Assembly: GCA_034436375.1 (NCBI GenBank)
Contig: DAOTVS010000129.1
Span: 1-31,493 of the forward strand
Length of the DNA: 31,493 nucleotides
Source: DAOTVS01 sp034436375
GTDB taxonomy: Bacteria > Chloroflexota > Anaerolineae > SpSt-313
Direction: 5' to 3'
The position numbers and the translations under genes were made by a program. This document shows positions 1 to 6,494 of the stretch, one piece after another. How positions within the stretch are numbered: the stretch's first letter is position 1; each line of letters opens with the position of its first letter. The notes beneath the pieces were generated by a model, which saw nothing but the letters and a program-made list of their open reading frames with translations, was not told the DNA's origin and searched no databases.

Positions 1-1119
1 CGGCGAGAAGAGGCCGTCCGAGCCCACGGCATCGCCCTTTTCATTGAAGGTGACCTTGAAACCGAGGATGCCCGGGCGGTCCTTTGTCGCGTGCATCTCG
101 CGCAGCACGGCCTCCCGCGTCAGCTGATGGTCCTTGTCATAGGCGCGCTTCATGGCGTCGAGCAGCACGGCCATCGACTCGTAGGAAGGTGGGCCATAGG
201 CGCCGAACTGCCCATACTGCGACTCGTACTCTTTCACCACTGCTGCGTCCTCAGGCAAATAGTGCACATCTGGCGCGAACTGGGTGACATAAGCGCCCTC
301 TGTGGCCCCCTCGGCTCCGGCGATGAAATCCTGCGGCGAGAAGAGGCCGTCGCTGCCTACGATCTTGGCCTGCACCCCCAGCTCGCGCATCTGCTTGGCG
401 ATCTGTGCACCCTGGGCCGCCAGCTGGATGGGCATATAGATCGCATCCGGCGCATCGGCTTTGATCCGCGTCAGCAGGGCCGAAAAGTCGCTATCCTTCT
501 GGCTGATCGATTCCCGCTTGACCGTGGCTACCCCCAGCTCTTTGAGCTTTTTCTCGGCCTCGGTCGCCAGGCCCACACTGTAGACCGACTGGTCGTCGAT
601 GATATAGACCGACTTGGCCCCCAGGTCCTGGGCGATAAATGTAGCCCCCGCCGGCGCCTGCACGTCGTCACGTGGCACCACCCGGAAGAAGGTCTTCAGC
701 CCTTTCTCCGAAAGCTCTGGCTTGGTGCCCGACGGGCTGATGTTGACCAGGCCCGCCTGCTCGAAGGCATTGGCGGTCGCTTCGCAATTCTGGCTGCTCT
801 CAGGCCCGACCACGCCGTAGACATTGGGATCGGAGATCAGGCGCTGGGCCGCCAGCACCGCCTTGGCCGGGTCGAACTCGGTATCCGCCTCCACCATCTC
901 TACCTGGCGCCCGCCGATGCCGCCGGCTTTGTTGAAATCGTCGACGGCCAGTTTGGCCCAATTACGCTGCTCGGTGCCTACTGAGGCGGCGGGGCCGGTC
1001 AGCACCGTCAGCATCCCCACTTTGATGGGGCCGCTGCTGCCTTGGGCGGCAGATTTGCACCCACTAAAGACTGTGGCCAGCAGCATGAGCAAGGCGATGG
1101 TGCGTGCAGTCTTGGACAT
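1..1119 (-). CDS. LivK-type ABC transporter substrate-binding lipoprotein (partial, runs off left edge)
   Basis: Periplasmic-binding-protein type 1 (branched-chain amino acid/LivK-like) receptor that would deliver a ligand to an ABC importer. ATG at 1117-1119 follows a GGAGG at 1127-1131 with 7-nt spacing. The first 20 residues are a lipoprotein signal peptide with lipobox FSGC (Cys21). The mature part starts with the typical 'IKVGMLTVLTGPAASVG' segment, followed by 'AVDDFNKAGGIGGR' and 'GVVGPESS'. 373 codons are present with no stop, so only the last few tens of residues are missing. The remaining transporter genes would lie to the left, outside the window. The gene is headed by a T-box riboswitch with a UGG specifier, so the ligand may be tryptophan or an aromatic precursor rather than Leu/Ile/Val; that is inference from regulation. 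The family is clear; the ligand is not. Confidence 0.9.
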   Translation of the reverse strand, partial: MSKTARTIALLMLLATVFSGCKSAAQGSSGPIKVGMLTVLTGPAASVGTEQRNWAKLAVDDFNKAGGIGGRQVEMVEADTEFDPAKAVLAAQRLISDPNVYGVVGPESSQNCEATANAFEQAGLVNISPSGTKPELSEKGLKTFFRVVPRDDVQAPAGATFIAQDLGAKSVYIIDDQSVYSVGLATEAEKKLKELGVATVKRESISQKDSDFSALLTRIKADAPDAIYMPIQLAAQGAQIAKQMRELGVQAKIVGSDGLFSPQDFIAGAEGATEGAYVTQFAPDVHYLPEDAAVVKEYESQYGQFGAYGPPSYESMAVLLDAMKRAYDKDHQLTREAVLREMHATKDRPGILGFKVTFNEKGDAVGSDGLFSP

Positions 1120-1235
1120 TTCGATTCCTCCCTGTTGTGAACATGCCACCCGGCTATTGCACAGCACAACGTTTGCCCTGTCTGGCCGCTTCGCTGGACC
1201 GCCATCCCTCGATCGGAGGGCCCTTCCGTCTAAAA

Positions 1236-1244
1236 GGAGGAATC
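1236..1244 (-). promoter_or_regulatory. Anti-Shine-Dalgarno segment after the T-box terminator
   Basis: GAUUCCUCC (1244-1236 in the mRNA) is the exact complement of GGAGGAAUC (1131-1123), the ribosome binding site of the substrate-binding gene, about 105 nt downstream. Pairing would hide the RBS. The complementarity is seen directly; a regulatory role is inference. Confidence 0.4.
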
Positions 1245-1331
1245 ATAAAGCCCCTCGCTCCCGCGGCCATGCAAGGCCAACAGGGACGAGAGGCTCTCCC
1301 GTGGTGCCACCCTGATTGAGCGGCCAGAAAC

Positions 1332-1353
1332 AAAAAAACCGCCGTGACGGCGG
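1332..1353 (-). terminator. Intrinsic-terminator-like hairpin inside the T-box leader
   Basis: On the minus strand, CCGCCG-UCA-CGGCGG (1353-1339) is a perfect 6-bp GC stem followed immediately by seven U (1338-1332). Flanking segments GGCC.GGAAAC and GUUUC.GGCC can pair and wrap the hairpin into Stem III. It sits about 20 nt upstream of the antiterminator, not at the usual T-box terminator position. Confidence 0.6.
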
Positions 1354-1605
1354 ATGTGTTTCCAGGCCAGCCCCACTCTGCAGGTACGGGCCGCCTTCCG
1401 CAGTGACAGACAGCCGATACCCTCTGCCCTGATAACGGTGGCGGCTCCGGCCTGACCTACCGGCCCAATTGCCCTCGGCCAAGCGACTCCCGGGCCCATT
1501 CCTCGCCTGCGCTGATACCGGGCTCTCACCGACCCCCCGGCTCTCTGTATCCCGCTTTGACGAGTACTCTTCCCGTTCACAGTCTTTGTATTCACTTACA
1601 AAACC

Positions 1606-1634
1606 AGTATACAAGAAGAATCCAGTATTGTCAA
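1606..1634 (-). promoter_or_regulatory. Sigma-70 promoter of the T-box leader
   Basis: -35 TTGACA at 1634-1629, a 17-nt spacer and -10 TATACT at 1611-1606, which is near consensus. Transcription should start around 1599, just before T-box Stem I. The -35 lies only 17 nt beyond the stop codon of the upstream gene (1652), so no separate terminator fits between them. Confidence 0.85.
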
Positions 1635-1651
1635 AAGCGAATATTCCAGCC

Positions 1652-2722
1652 TCAATACCGGTACTGCCTGGGCGCCCGGCCATGCTTCTCGACGATGCGC
1701 GGATACTGTACTCCCTGCTGCGCCTGCGGCTGCACGCTCACGACCTCGACGCCAAAGACGTTATCATCGCCATAATCGAAAAGGTACGCGAAGACGTCTC
1801 CGACCCGCAGCCCCAGGTCGCCGATGGCGGCATCCTCGGTGCAGCGCTCGCCTTCCTCCATGGGGCAGGAAAAGGAGGTGCTCTCATCGTAGGGGATGCC
1901 GCTCAGGAAGAAGGAATAGAGGTGGTCTGCGTCCCAGTTCATGGCCTGCTGGATGGCATCGTGCAGATCATCGAGCGTCTGCTCCGAGCGCAGCTCGAGG
2001 ACGCGGTAGCTCTGCGGTGTCCTCACCAGCCAGACTTTGAAGGCGTAGGTGCCTCCGGCGTTCTCGTGCGGCACGGGGGCCTGTGCATCCTGCAGGGCCA
2101 GCCGGGCCTGGAAGCGCGGCCCCAGGGCAGGGTCATGGGTGGCGATATCGGTGAGTTCGGCCACAACCTCCGCCGGTAGGGGGCGTTCCACATACAGGTA
2201 GGCGTCCTCCATGTACTCCACAGCCAGCGTCCGCACCTCGGCACTCGGGTTGTGAGCGGCCTCGCGCAGCGCTTCATAGGCCGCAGGCACGGAGTGCTCG
2301 GCGAGCAGTTCTGCCAGCGCCGCCAAGGCCAGGTTGTGCCGTATGCCGGCAGATTTATCGCGCGGTCGGCTGAGTGCTATCACCTCGCGCCAGAAGGGCA
2401 CAGTGGCAGGATCTCGCGCTGCAGCAATGAGTTCCAGTAGCGCTTCCATCACGGGCATGGAGCCTGTCCCGCCCGCCCGAAAGACGCGCCGGAAGAGCTC
2501 CTCCGCCAGCCCCACATCCTCGGGCGCGGGAGGCACCCTTTCGACATCAAGCCCGATCCTGATGCTGCTGTAACGAGGCTTTCCACCCACAGCAGCGTCC
2601 AGCATGGACGCCAAGTGTGCCAGATTGCCATGGATCTTCGTCTGGAGTTCGGATAGGCGCTCTGGGGATACTGACATGAGCTCGCCAAACCACCATCTCT
2701 CCAGCGGATTACCGTCACGCAT
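1652..2722 (-). CDS. HEAT-like repeat protein with pRiA4b ORF-3-like C-terminal domain
   Basis: 356 residues from ATG 2720-2722, chosen because a GGAGGG lies just upstream; a longer reading from 2827 adds a segment without family resemblance. Residues about 60-200 are alpha-helical, Ala/Leu/Glu-rich and look like HEAT/adaptor repeats ('PSAEVRTLAVEYMEDAY'). From about residue 230 to the end it matches the plasmid pRiA4b ORF-3 / IS1096 TnpR-like fold: 'YAFKVWL', 'TLDDLHDAIQQAMNWD.DHLYSFFL', 'IGDLGLRVGDVFAYLFDYGDDN', 'YPRIVEKHGRAPRQY'. No catalytic role is known for that domain. The gene stands alone behind a plausible promoter at 2770-2798. Domain call solid, function unknown. Confidence 0.82.
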   Translation of the reverse strand: MRDGNPLERWWFGELMSVSPERLSELQTKIHGNLAHLASMLDAAVGGKPRYSSIRIGLDVERVPPAPEDVGLAEELFRRVFRAGGTGSMPVMEALLELIAAARDPATVPFWREVIALSRPRDKSAGIRHNLALAALAELLAEHSVPAAYEALREAAHNPSAEVRTLAVEYMEDAYLYVERPLPAEVVAELTDIATHDPALGPRFQARLALQDAQAPVPHENAGGTYAFKVWLVRTPQSYRVLELRSEQTLDDLHDAIQQAMNWDADHLYSFFLSGIPYDESTSFSCPMEEGERCTEDAAIGDLGLRVGDVFAYLFDYGDDNVFGVEVVSVQPQAQQGVQYPRIVEKHGRAPRQYRY

Positions 2723-2769
2723 GGCTCCCTCCTGTAGCGTGCCTGGTGTGCACGCCGTAGCATAGTGGT

Positions 2770-2798
2770 AAAATAGGCCAGCTCGTGCGCCTTGGCAA
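2770..2798 (-). promoter_or_regulatory. Candidate promoter for the HEAT/pRiA4b gene
   Basis: -35 TTGCCA (2798-2793), a 17-nt spacer and -10 TATTTT (2775-2770) on the minus strand, 48 nt before the chosen ATG. Confidence 0.45.
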
Positions 2799-2799
2799 A

Positions 2800-3024
2800 C
2801 GGGAAAGTGTATACGGGTATGCCCCAAAACAGTTGGGGCTTGAGAGACAGCCGGGCAACACGGGCTGTCGGCCCGTTTCTACGGGGTTGCCGCCCGGCAT
2901 CAGCCCATCCACTTACTTCTATGAAGATCCGTACCTGGGCGGCGCGAAGCGAGGGAGCCGGTCGCTTGGTTTCGCTTGCACCCCATACACATTCATGTAA
3001 GATAGTGATATCACAAAACTCTCG
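2800..3024. other. Intergenic stretch with stacked hairpins
   Basis: No gene is supported here. Structures seen: GCCCCAA/TTGGGGC hairpin at 2821-2839; ACGGGC-TGTCG-GCCCGT at 2860-2876 nested within CCGGGCAAC (2851-2859) and GTTGCC..GCCCGG (2886-2897). No clear ribosome binding site precedes the following GTG at 3025. The stretch may contain the scar of the deletion that removed the 5' half of the GNAT gene. Confidence 0.4.
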
Positions 3025-3504
3025 GTGCAGTTCGTCATTCCCAATCCCTTCCCGCCCATCCCCCTGTGCGACGGGTTCCGGCTGCAGAGTGTGGCCGACG
3101 AGAACGACCTGGTCAAGCTCGACCGTGTGCTCTGGCGCGGGTTCGACCATCCGGGCGAGCCGCCTGCCGATGGCCCGGAGGGCCGGAAGAAGATGCAGTC
3201 GGGGCCCCACTTCCGCCAGGACCTCGCCATTGTGGTGCGGGCCCCCAACGGCGATTTTGTGGCCTTTGCCGGCCTGTGGTTTGAGCCGGTCAACCGCTTT
3301 GGCTATGTGGAGCCTGTCGCTACCGACCTCGATTACCGGCGCCGGGGCCTGGGCACGGCAGCCGTGCTGGAGGGCATCCGGCGCTGCGGCGCGCTGGGGG
3401 CCAGCGTGGCCTATGTCGGCGCCGACAAGCCGTTCTACCTGGCCATGGGGTTCAGGAAACTCTTCACTCAGCGCTGCTGGACCAAGCACTTCCCGACCAA
3501 GTAG
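3025..3504 (+). CDS. GNAT family N-acetyltransferase, probably 5'-truncated
   Basis: Acetyl-CoA-dependent N-acyltransferase fold. Motif A is clear: 'YVEPVATDLDYRRRGLGTAAV' (about residues 93-113; RRRGLG binds the CoA pyrophosphate), followed by 'YLAMGF' near the C-terminus. The reading begins at a GTG directly at 'FVIPNPFPPIPL', with no Shine-Dalgarno. Proteins of this type that I remember have an additional N-terminal domain of roughly 130 residues before this point, so the 159-residue ORF is probably the 3' half of a broken gene. If the GTG is used, a minimal GNAT could still fold. It ends convergent to the hydantoinase gene, with repeat copy A between them. Family sure; completeness doubtful. 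Confidence 0.75.
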   Translation: MQFVIPNPFPPIPLCDGFRLQSVADENDLVKLDRVLWRGFDHPGEPPADGPEGRKKMQSGPHFRQDLAIVVRAPNGDFVAFAGLWFEPVNRFGYVEPVATDLDYRRRGLGTAAVLEGIRRCGALGASVAYVGADKPFYLAMGFRKLFTQRCWTKHFPTK

Positions 3505-3712
3505 TACTGCAACCGTACTTGATCCAGCCGGCTCCCGGTAACAGCCGGCCAAGGTGCTGTACGCCTGCCCGGCTCTGACCCGGGAGGGGGATTGGGCGGG
3601 TTGTCTGCAGCCGGGCCGCCCGCGGGCAACCCGCCCAATCCCCCCGAATGGCTCCACTCCGGTCGCGTGCGAAGCGCGATGCCCGGATGGGATCCGCGCC
3701 CCGATGGGTAAG
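3505..3712 (-). repeat. Dispersed structured repeat, copy A
   Basis: About 97 bp (3505-3601) recur at 31341-31440 with only a handful of differences. Read on the minus strand, its flanks ('TCCGGGC...CGCACGCG.CCGGA' before and 'CCCGGGTCA.AGCCGGG' after the hairpin) match copies B and C. Centre: an 18-bp perfect inverted repeat, 3586-3603 against 3627-3644, with a 23-nt loop. It lies between two convergent genes and could also stop transcription. Confidence 0.8.
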
Positions 3713-3725
3713 TACAGCTGTAGTG

Positions 3726-5120
3726 TTAGAGGATCTTGCCAATTTGGTGTGCATCGATGCTACGAACCAGGAAGCGCCCTGCACCCCGCGGGCCCACAAA
3801 CTCGCCCCGGTGCGCTACCACTACCCCATGAGAGAGGACTGTTTCCGGGTATCCTTGCAACCGGAACCCCTCATACGGCGTATAGTCCACTCGTTCATGC
3901 AGCAGGGTATGGGAGAGGGTCACCGGGCGCTCCGGGTCGAAAATCACCACATCCGCATCGGCCCCCGGCGCCAGCGTTCCCTTGCGCGGGTACAGCCCGC
4001 ACAGACGCGCCGGCGCCGCGCAGCAGACCTCTACCCAGCGCTCTGGGGTCAGGCGCCCTGCACGCACCCCAAAGGTGTAGAGGAGCGCCAGCCGTGCCTC
4101 GATGCCCGGCAGGCCGCCAGGGATCTCGGTAAAGCGCGCCCGGCCCAGGTCTTTCTGGCCGCGATAGTTGAATGGGCAGTGGTCGGTGCCTACCGTCTGC
4201 AGGTCTCCCCGCGCCAGCGCCGCCCAGAGCGCTTCTGCCTCTGCCGGCGCCCGCAGAGGTGGTGAGCAGACGTATTTAGCCCCCGCAAACCCCGCCCGCT
4301 CATACTCGGCCTCGGTCAGCGTGAGATACTGGGGGCATGTCTCACCCCAGGCCCGGAGCCCCTGCCGCCGCGCCCGCGCCAGCGCCTCGATGGCGCGCCC
4401 GGTAGAGAGGTGCACCAGGTACACCGGCGCCTGCGCCGCCTCGGCCAGGGCCAACACCCGCGCCGCCGCCTCGGCCTCGGCGATGGCTGGCCGCGCCTGC
4501 GGATGGTAGCGCGGCTCCACGCGCCCCGTCGCCAGCAGGCCCTGTGTGGCCCAACTGACAATGGCGTCGCTCTCGCAATGGACCAGCAAGAGTCCCCCCG
4601 CCCGACCCACTGCCGAGAGCGCCGCCAGCAGCTCGGCATCGTTCAGGCGGTAGCTCTCATAGGTGGTGTAGGCCTTGAAGGACAGGCAACCCGCCTCTGC
4701 CGCCGCCGGCACCTGCGCGAGCGTCTCCGCATCCGCCTGGCGCAGCGTCATGTGCAGGCCATAGTCGATGGCCGCCCGCCCCGCCGCCTGCGCCTGCCGC
4801 GCGGCCAGCGCCTCCAGCAGCGTTTGCCCCGGCGCCGGGTCGACGAAATCCAGCACCGTCGTCGTGCCTCCGCAGGCCGCCGCCATGGTGCCCGTCTCCC
4901 AATTGTCGTTGGAGACCGTTTGCCGCGTAACCAGTTGCAGGTGCACATGGGGATCGACGGCCCCCGGCAATACCAGCCTGCCCGCTGCGTCGATCTCCTC
5001 ACGCCCGGCCAGTTCCTGCCCGATGGCGGCAATGACCCCGTTGCGGATGCCTACCTCGGCCCGGAACGCCCCCTCCGGCGTGACGAGCGTGCCCCCACGA
5101 ATGACAAGATCCAGGCTCAT
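3726..5120 (-). CDS. hydA: Dihydropyrimidinase / D-hydantoinase family amidohydrolase
   Basis: Zinc amidohydrolase that opens cyclic ureides (dihydropyrimidines, hydantoins; EC 3.5.2.2 family) in the cytoplasm. 464 residues, full family length. Metal and catalytic residues are all visible: His58/His60 in 'DPHVHLQ', the carbamylated Lys149 in 'SFKAYTTY', His181 in 'VHCES', His237 in 'YLVHLST' and Asp313 in 'GTDHCPFN'. The C-terminal 'DYTPYEG' segment is also typical. ATG 5118-5120 has AGGAG upstream, and a promoter sits at 5151-5179. No pyrimidine-degradation partner lies nearby, so the substrate is open (dihydrouracil, hydantoin, or allantoin-like). Confidence 0.9.
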   Translation of the reverse strand: MSLDLVIRGGTLVTPEGAFRAEVGIRNGVIAAIGQELAGREEIDAAGRLVLPGAVDPHVHLQLVTRQTVSNDNWETGTMAAACGGTTTVLDFVDPAPGQTLLEALAARQAQAAGRAAIDYGLHMTLRQADAETLAQVPAAAEAGCLSFKAYTTYESYRLNDAELLAALSAVGRAGGLLLVHCESDAIVSWATQGLLATGRVEPRYHPQARPAIAEAEAAARVLALAEAAQAPVYLVHLSTGRAIEALARARRQGLRAWGETCPQYLTLTEAEYERAGFAGAKYVCSPPLRAPAEAEALWAALARGDLQTVGTDHCPFNYRGQKDLGRARFTEIPGGLPGIEARLALLYTFGVRAGRLTPERWVEVCCAAPARLCGLYPRKGTLAPGADADVVIFDPERPVTLSHTLLHERVDYTPYEGFRLQGYPETVLSHGVVVAHRGEFVGPRGAGRFLVRSIDAHQIGKIL

Positions 5121-5150
5121 GGTCTTTCTCCTGCACTCTCTCTCGCCTGG

Positions 5151-5179
5151 ACATTAATTCCTTTTGCAAAGAGCGTCAA
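5151..5179 (-). promoter_or_regulatory. Promoter of the hydantoinase gene
   Basis: Minus strand: -35 TTGACG (5179-5174), 17-nt spacer, -10 TAATGT (5156-5151), about 30 nt before the ATG. Confidence 0.55.
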
Positions 5180-5257
5180 ATGAGGGCCGATCCCCAGCAA
5201 CCGGCAGCCCGTAGGTGCGTCATCCGTAGTGGACGCGGGCGGGACGCCCGTTGTGGA

Positions 5258-6217
5258 ATGGTAGATTGGAGGCAGACAGTGTTGGATGAGCTGAACAGGG
5301 AGATCACAGAGCTGCAGGAGCAGCTGCGCCGCCGGCAAAAGCTCGCTAACGATCTGGCGGCCGCAAAGGAGAGTCTGCAGCATGAGCAGGCCCGCCTGGC
5401 CGCCCTGAGCGCGGACCTGGCGCGAGAGGGGGCGGACGTCAAACGCCTCGAGGGCCTGAGCCTGACCGGGCTGTTCTACACAGTGCTGGGGAGCAGAGAC
5501 GAGCAGCTTGAAAAGGAGCGGCAGGAGTACCTCGCCGCCAAGCTCCGCCACGATGAGTGCTGGGAGGCCGTTTCGGCGCTGGAGGGTGAAGCGCTGCACT
5601 TGCAGCAGCAGCTCAGCGGGCTGCGCGACCTGGATGCGCGCTATCAAGCCGCTCTGGCCCAGAAAGAGGCGGCGCTGGTCGAGGCCGGCGGTGCAAACGC
5701 GGCCCGGCTGGCGCAGCTGGCGCGGGAAACGGCCGGCGCCAACGCGGATATCCGGGAGCTGGGCGAGGCGCTCGCGGCGGCCAAGGCCGCCCTGGAGGGG
5801 CTGCGTGGGATGATCGGCTCGCTAGAGAGCGCAGCCGGCTGGGGCACCTGGGACCTGCTGGGCGGCGGCACGGTGACGACTCTGGTCAAACATGCCCGCA
5901 TCGATGATGCCCGGGCAGGGGCCCATCGGGTGCAGCAGTTGCTGCGGCGCCTGCAGCGAGAGTTGGCCGATGTCTCCGCGCAAGCCCCTGACCTCACCGT
6001 CGATATCGGCGCTCTGGCCACCTTTGCCGATTTCTTCTTCGATGGGCTGATCTCCGACTGGATCGTCCAGTCGAAAATGGCCAAGTCACTCGAGAACGCG
6101 CGCCGTGTGCAAGAGCAGGTACGGACCCTGCAGAAGCGCCTGGAGCGGGAGCTTGCTGCGGCCCGGCAAAAGGCCGCTGCTCTCGAGGCCGAGCGCCAAC
6201 AGTTAATCGCGGGCTAG
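5258..6217 (+). CDS. Conserved coiled-coil protein of unknown function
   Basis: 319 residues, almost entirely helical. Long heptad-rich segments occur at residues about 10-55, 85-180 and 270-315. Between them is a compact conserved stretch with 'SAAGWGTWDLLGGG' and 'LVKHARIDDA', followed by 'FADFFFDGLISDW'. I recall this WGTWDLLGGG...KH..ID signature from hypothetical proteins in several bacterial phyla, with no assigned role. No signal peptide or membrane segment. The start is ambiguous: ATG at 5258 has no good RBS, whereas GTG at 5279 has GGAGG at 5268-5272; ATG 5180 is unsupported. It is divergent from the hydantoinase gene and probably a single-gene unit. Confidence 0.8.
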   Translation: MVDWRQTVLDELNREITELQEQLRRRQKLANDLAAAKESLQHEQARLAALSADLAREGADVKRLEGLSLTGLFYTVLGSRDEQLEKERQEYLAAKLRHDECWEAVSALEGEALHLQQQLSGLRDLDARYQAALAQKEAALVEAGGANAARLAQLARETAGANADIRELGEALAAAKAALEGLRGMIGSLESAAGWGTWDLLGGGTVTTLVKHARIDDARAGAHRVQQLLRRLQRELADVSAQAPDLTVDIGALATFADFFFDGLISDWIVQSKMAKSLENARRVQEQVRTLQKRLERELAAARQKAAALEAERQQLIAG

Positions 6218-6241
6218 AGCCAATACCGTTCAAATTAGGAG

Positions 6242-6351
6242 CGAGGCTGAAGCTATATTGCTGGCAGACTCGGTAGCATGCTCAAGTAGGGCTGCCCGAG
6301 GCTGATGCGGTACTGTTGGTAAACTCGGTTGCGTGCTCGAGCCAGGCTGGA
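6242..6351 (+). repeat. Two-copy 55-bp tandem repeat, diverged
   Basis: 6242-6296 and 6297-6351 align without gaps at about 75% identity over the first 53 positions (shared blocks CGAGGCTGA, ACTCGGT, TGCTC, GGCTG). It lies between two convergent genes. Confidence 0.6.
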
Positions 6352-6428
6352 AGCCATCGGGCTTTGCGGGCAAAGCCTCCTTCGGGGCTCGTACAGGACC
6401 CAATCTCGCCGTGCAAGGCAGCTCTGCC

Positions 6429-6453
6429 CCAAGCCCGAAGGGCTTGGTCTTTT
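6429..6453 (+). terminator. Intrinsic terminator of the coiled-coil gene
   Basis: CCAAGCCC-GAA-GGGCTTGG (perfect 8-bp stem) followed by TCTTTT. A second perfect hairpin, GGCTTTG-CGGG-CAAAGCC, lies upstream at 6360-6377. Confidence 0.6.
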
Positions 6454-6494
6454 GAGCCCGGCGGCTTTAGCCCCGGGTCCTCTTGGATCTGCCC

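Larger units (their letters stand above)
1236..1600 (-). ncRNA. T-box riboswitch, tRNA-Trp (UGG specifier)
   Basis: The minus strand shows all the T-box landmarks in order. The Stem I base pairs GACU (1584-1581) with AGUC (1488-1485). The specifier loop has the 5' strand AAGAGUA, and its 3' strand is GAA (1501-1499), UGG (1498-1496), then a purine, i.e. an S-turn followed by a Trp codon. The distal part reads AGAGAGCCGG ... GGUGAGAGCCCGG. Stem III elements CCGUUAUC and CAGAGUGGGG follow. The antiterminator has AGGG-UGGC-ACC (1313-1303) closing on CGUCCCU. The UGGC bulge would pair with a GCCA acceptor end, which fits tRNA-Trp (discriminator G). The competing terminator pairs 1294-1283 with 1262-1250, followed by a weak U tract. 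Uncharged tRNA-Trp should favour read-through into the substrate-binding gene. Two unusual elements are listed as separate entries. Confidence 0.93.

Noticed and set aside
91..984. Plus-strand open frame of 297 codons
   Set aside because: Antisense to the LivK-type gene, whose signal peptide, RBS and motifs are clear; high GC keeps the opposite frame open.
1230..1683. Two minus-strand open frames of 121 and 146 codons
   Set aside because: They lie over the T-box leader and its promoter; no RBS and no family resemblance.
2851..2897. Possible fifth copy of the dispersed repeat
   Set aside because: It shares only a short GCCGG(G)CAAC-like stretch; the flanking blocks and central stem of copies A-C are missing.
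2449..3657. Minus-strand open frame of 402 codons
   Set aside because: Antisense to the GNAT gene and overlapping the HEAT/pRiA4b gene; composition is that of a shadow frame.
4410..5183. Plus-strand open frame of 257 codons
   Set aside because: Antisense to the hydantoinase gene, which has all catalytic residues.
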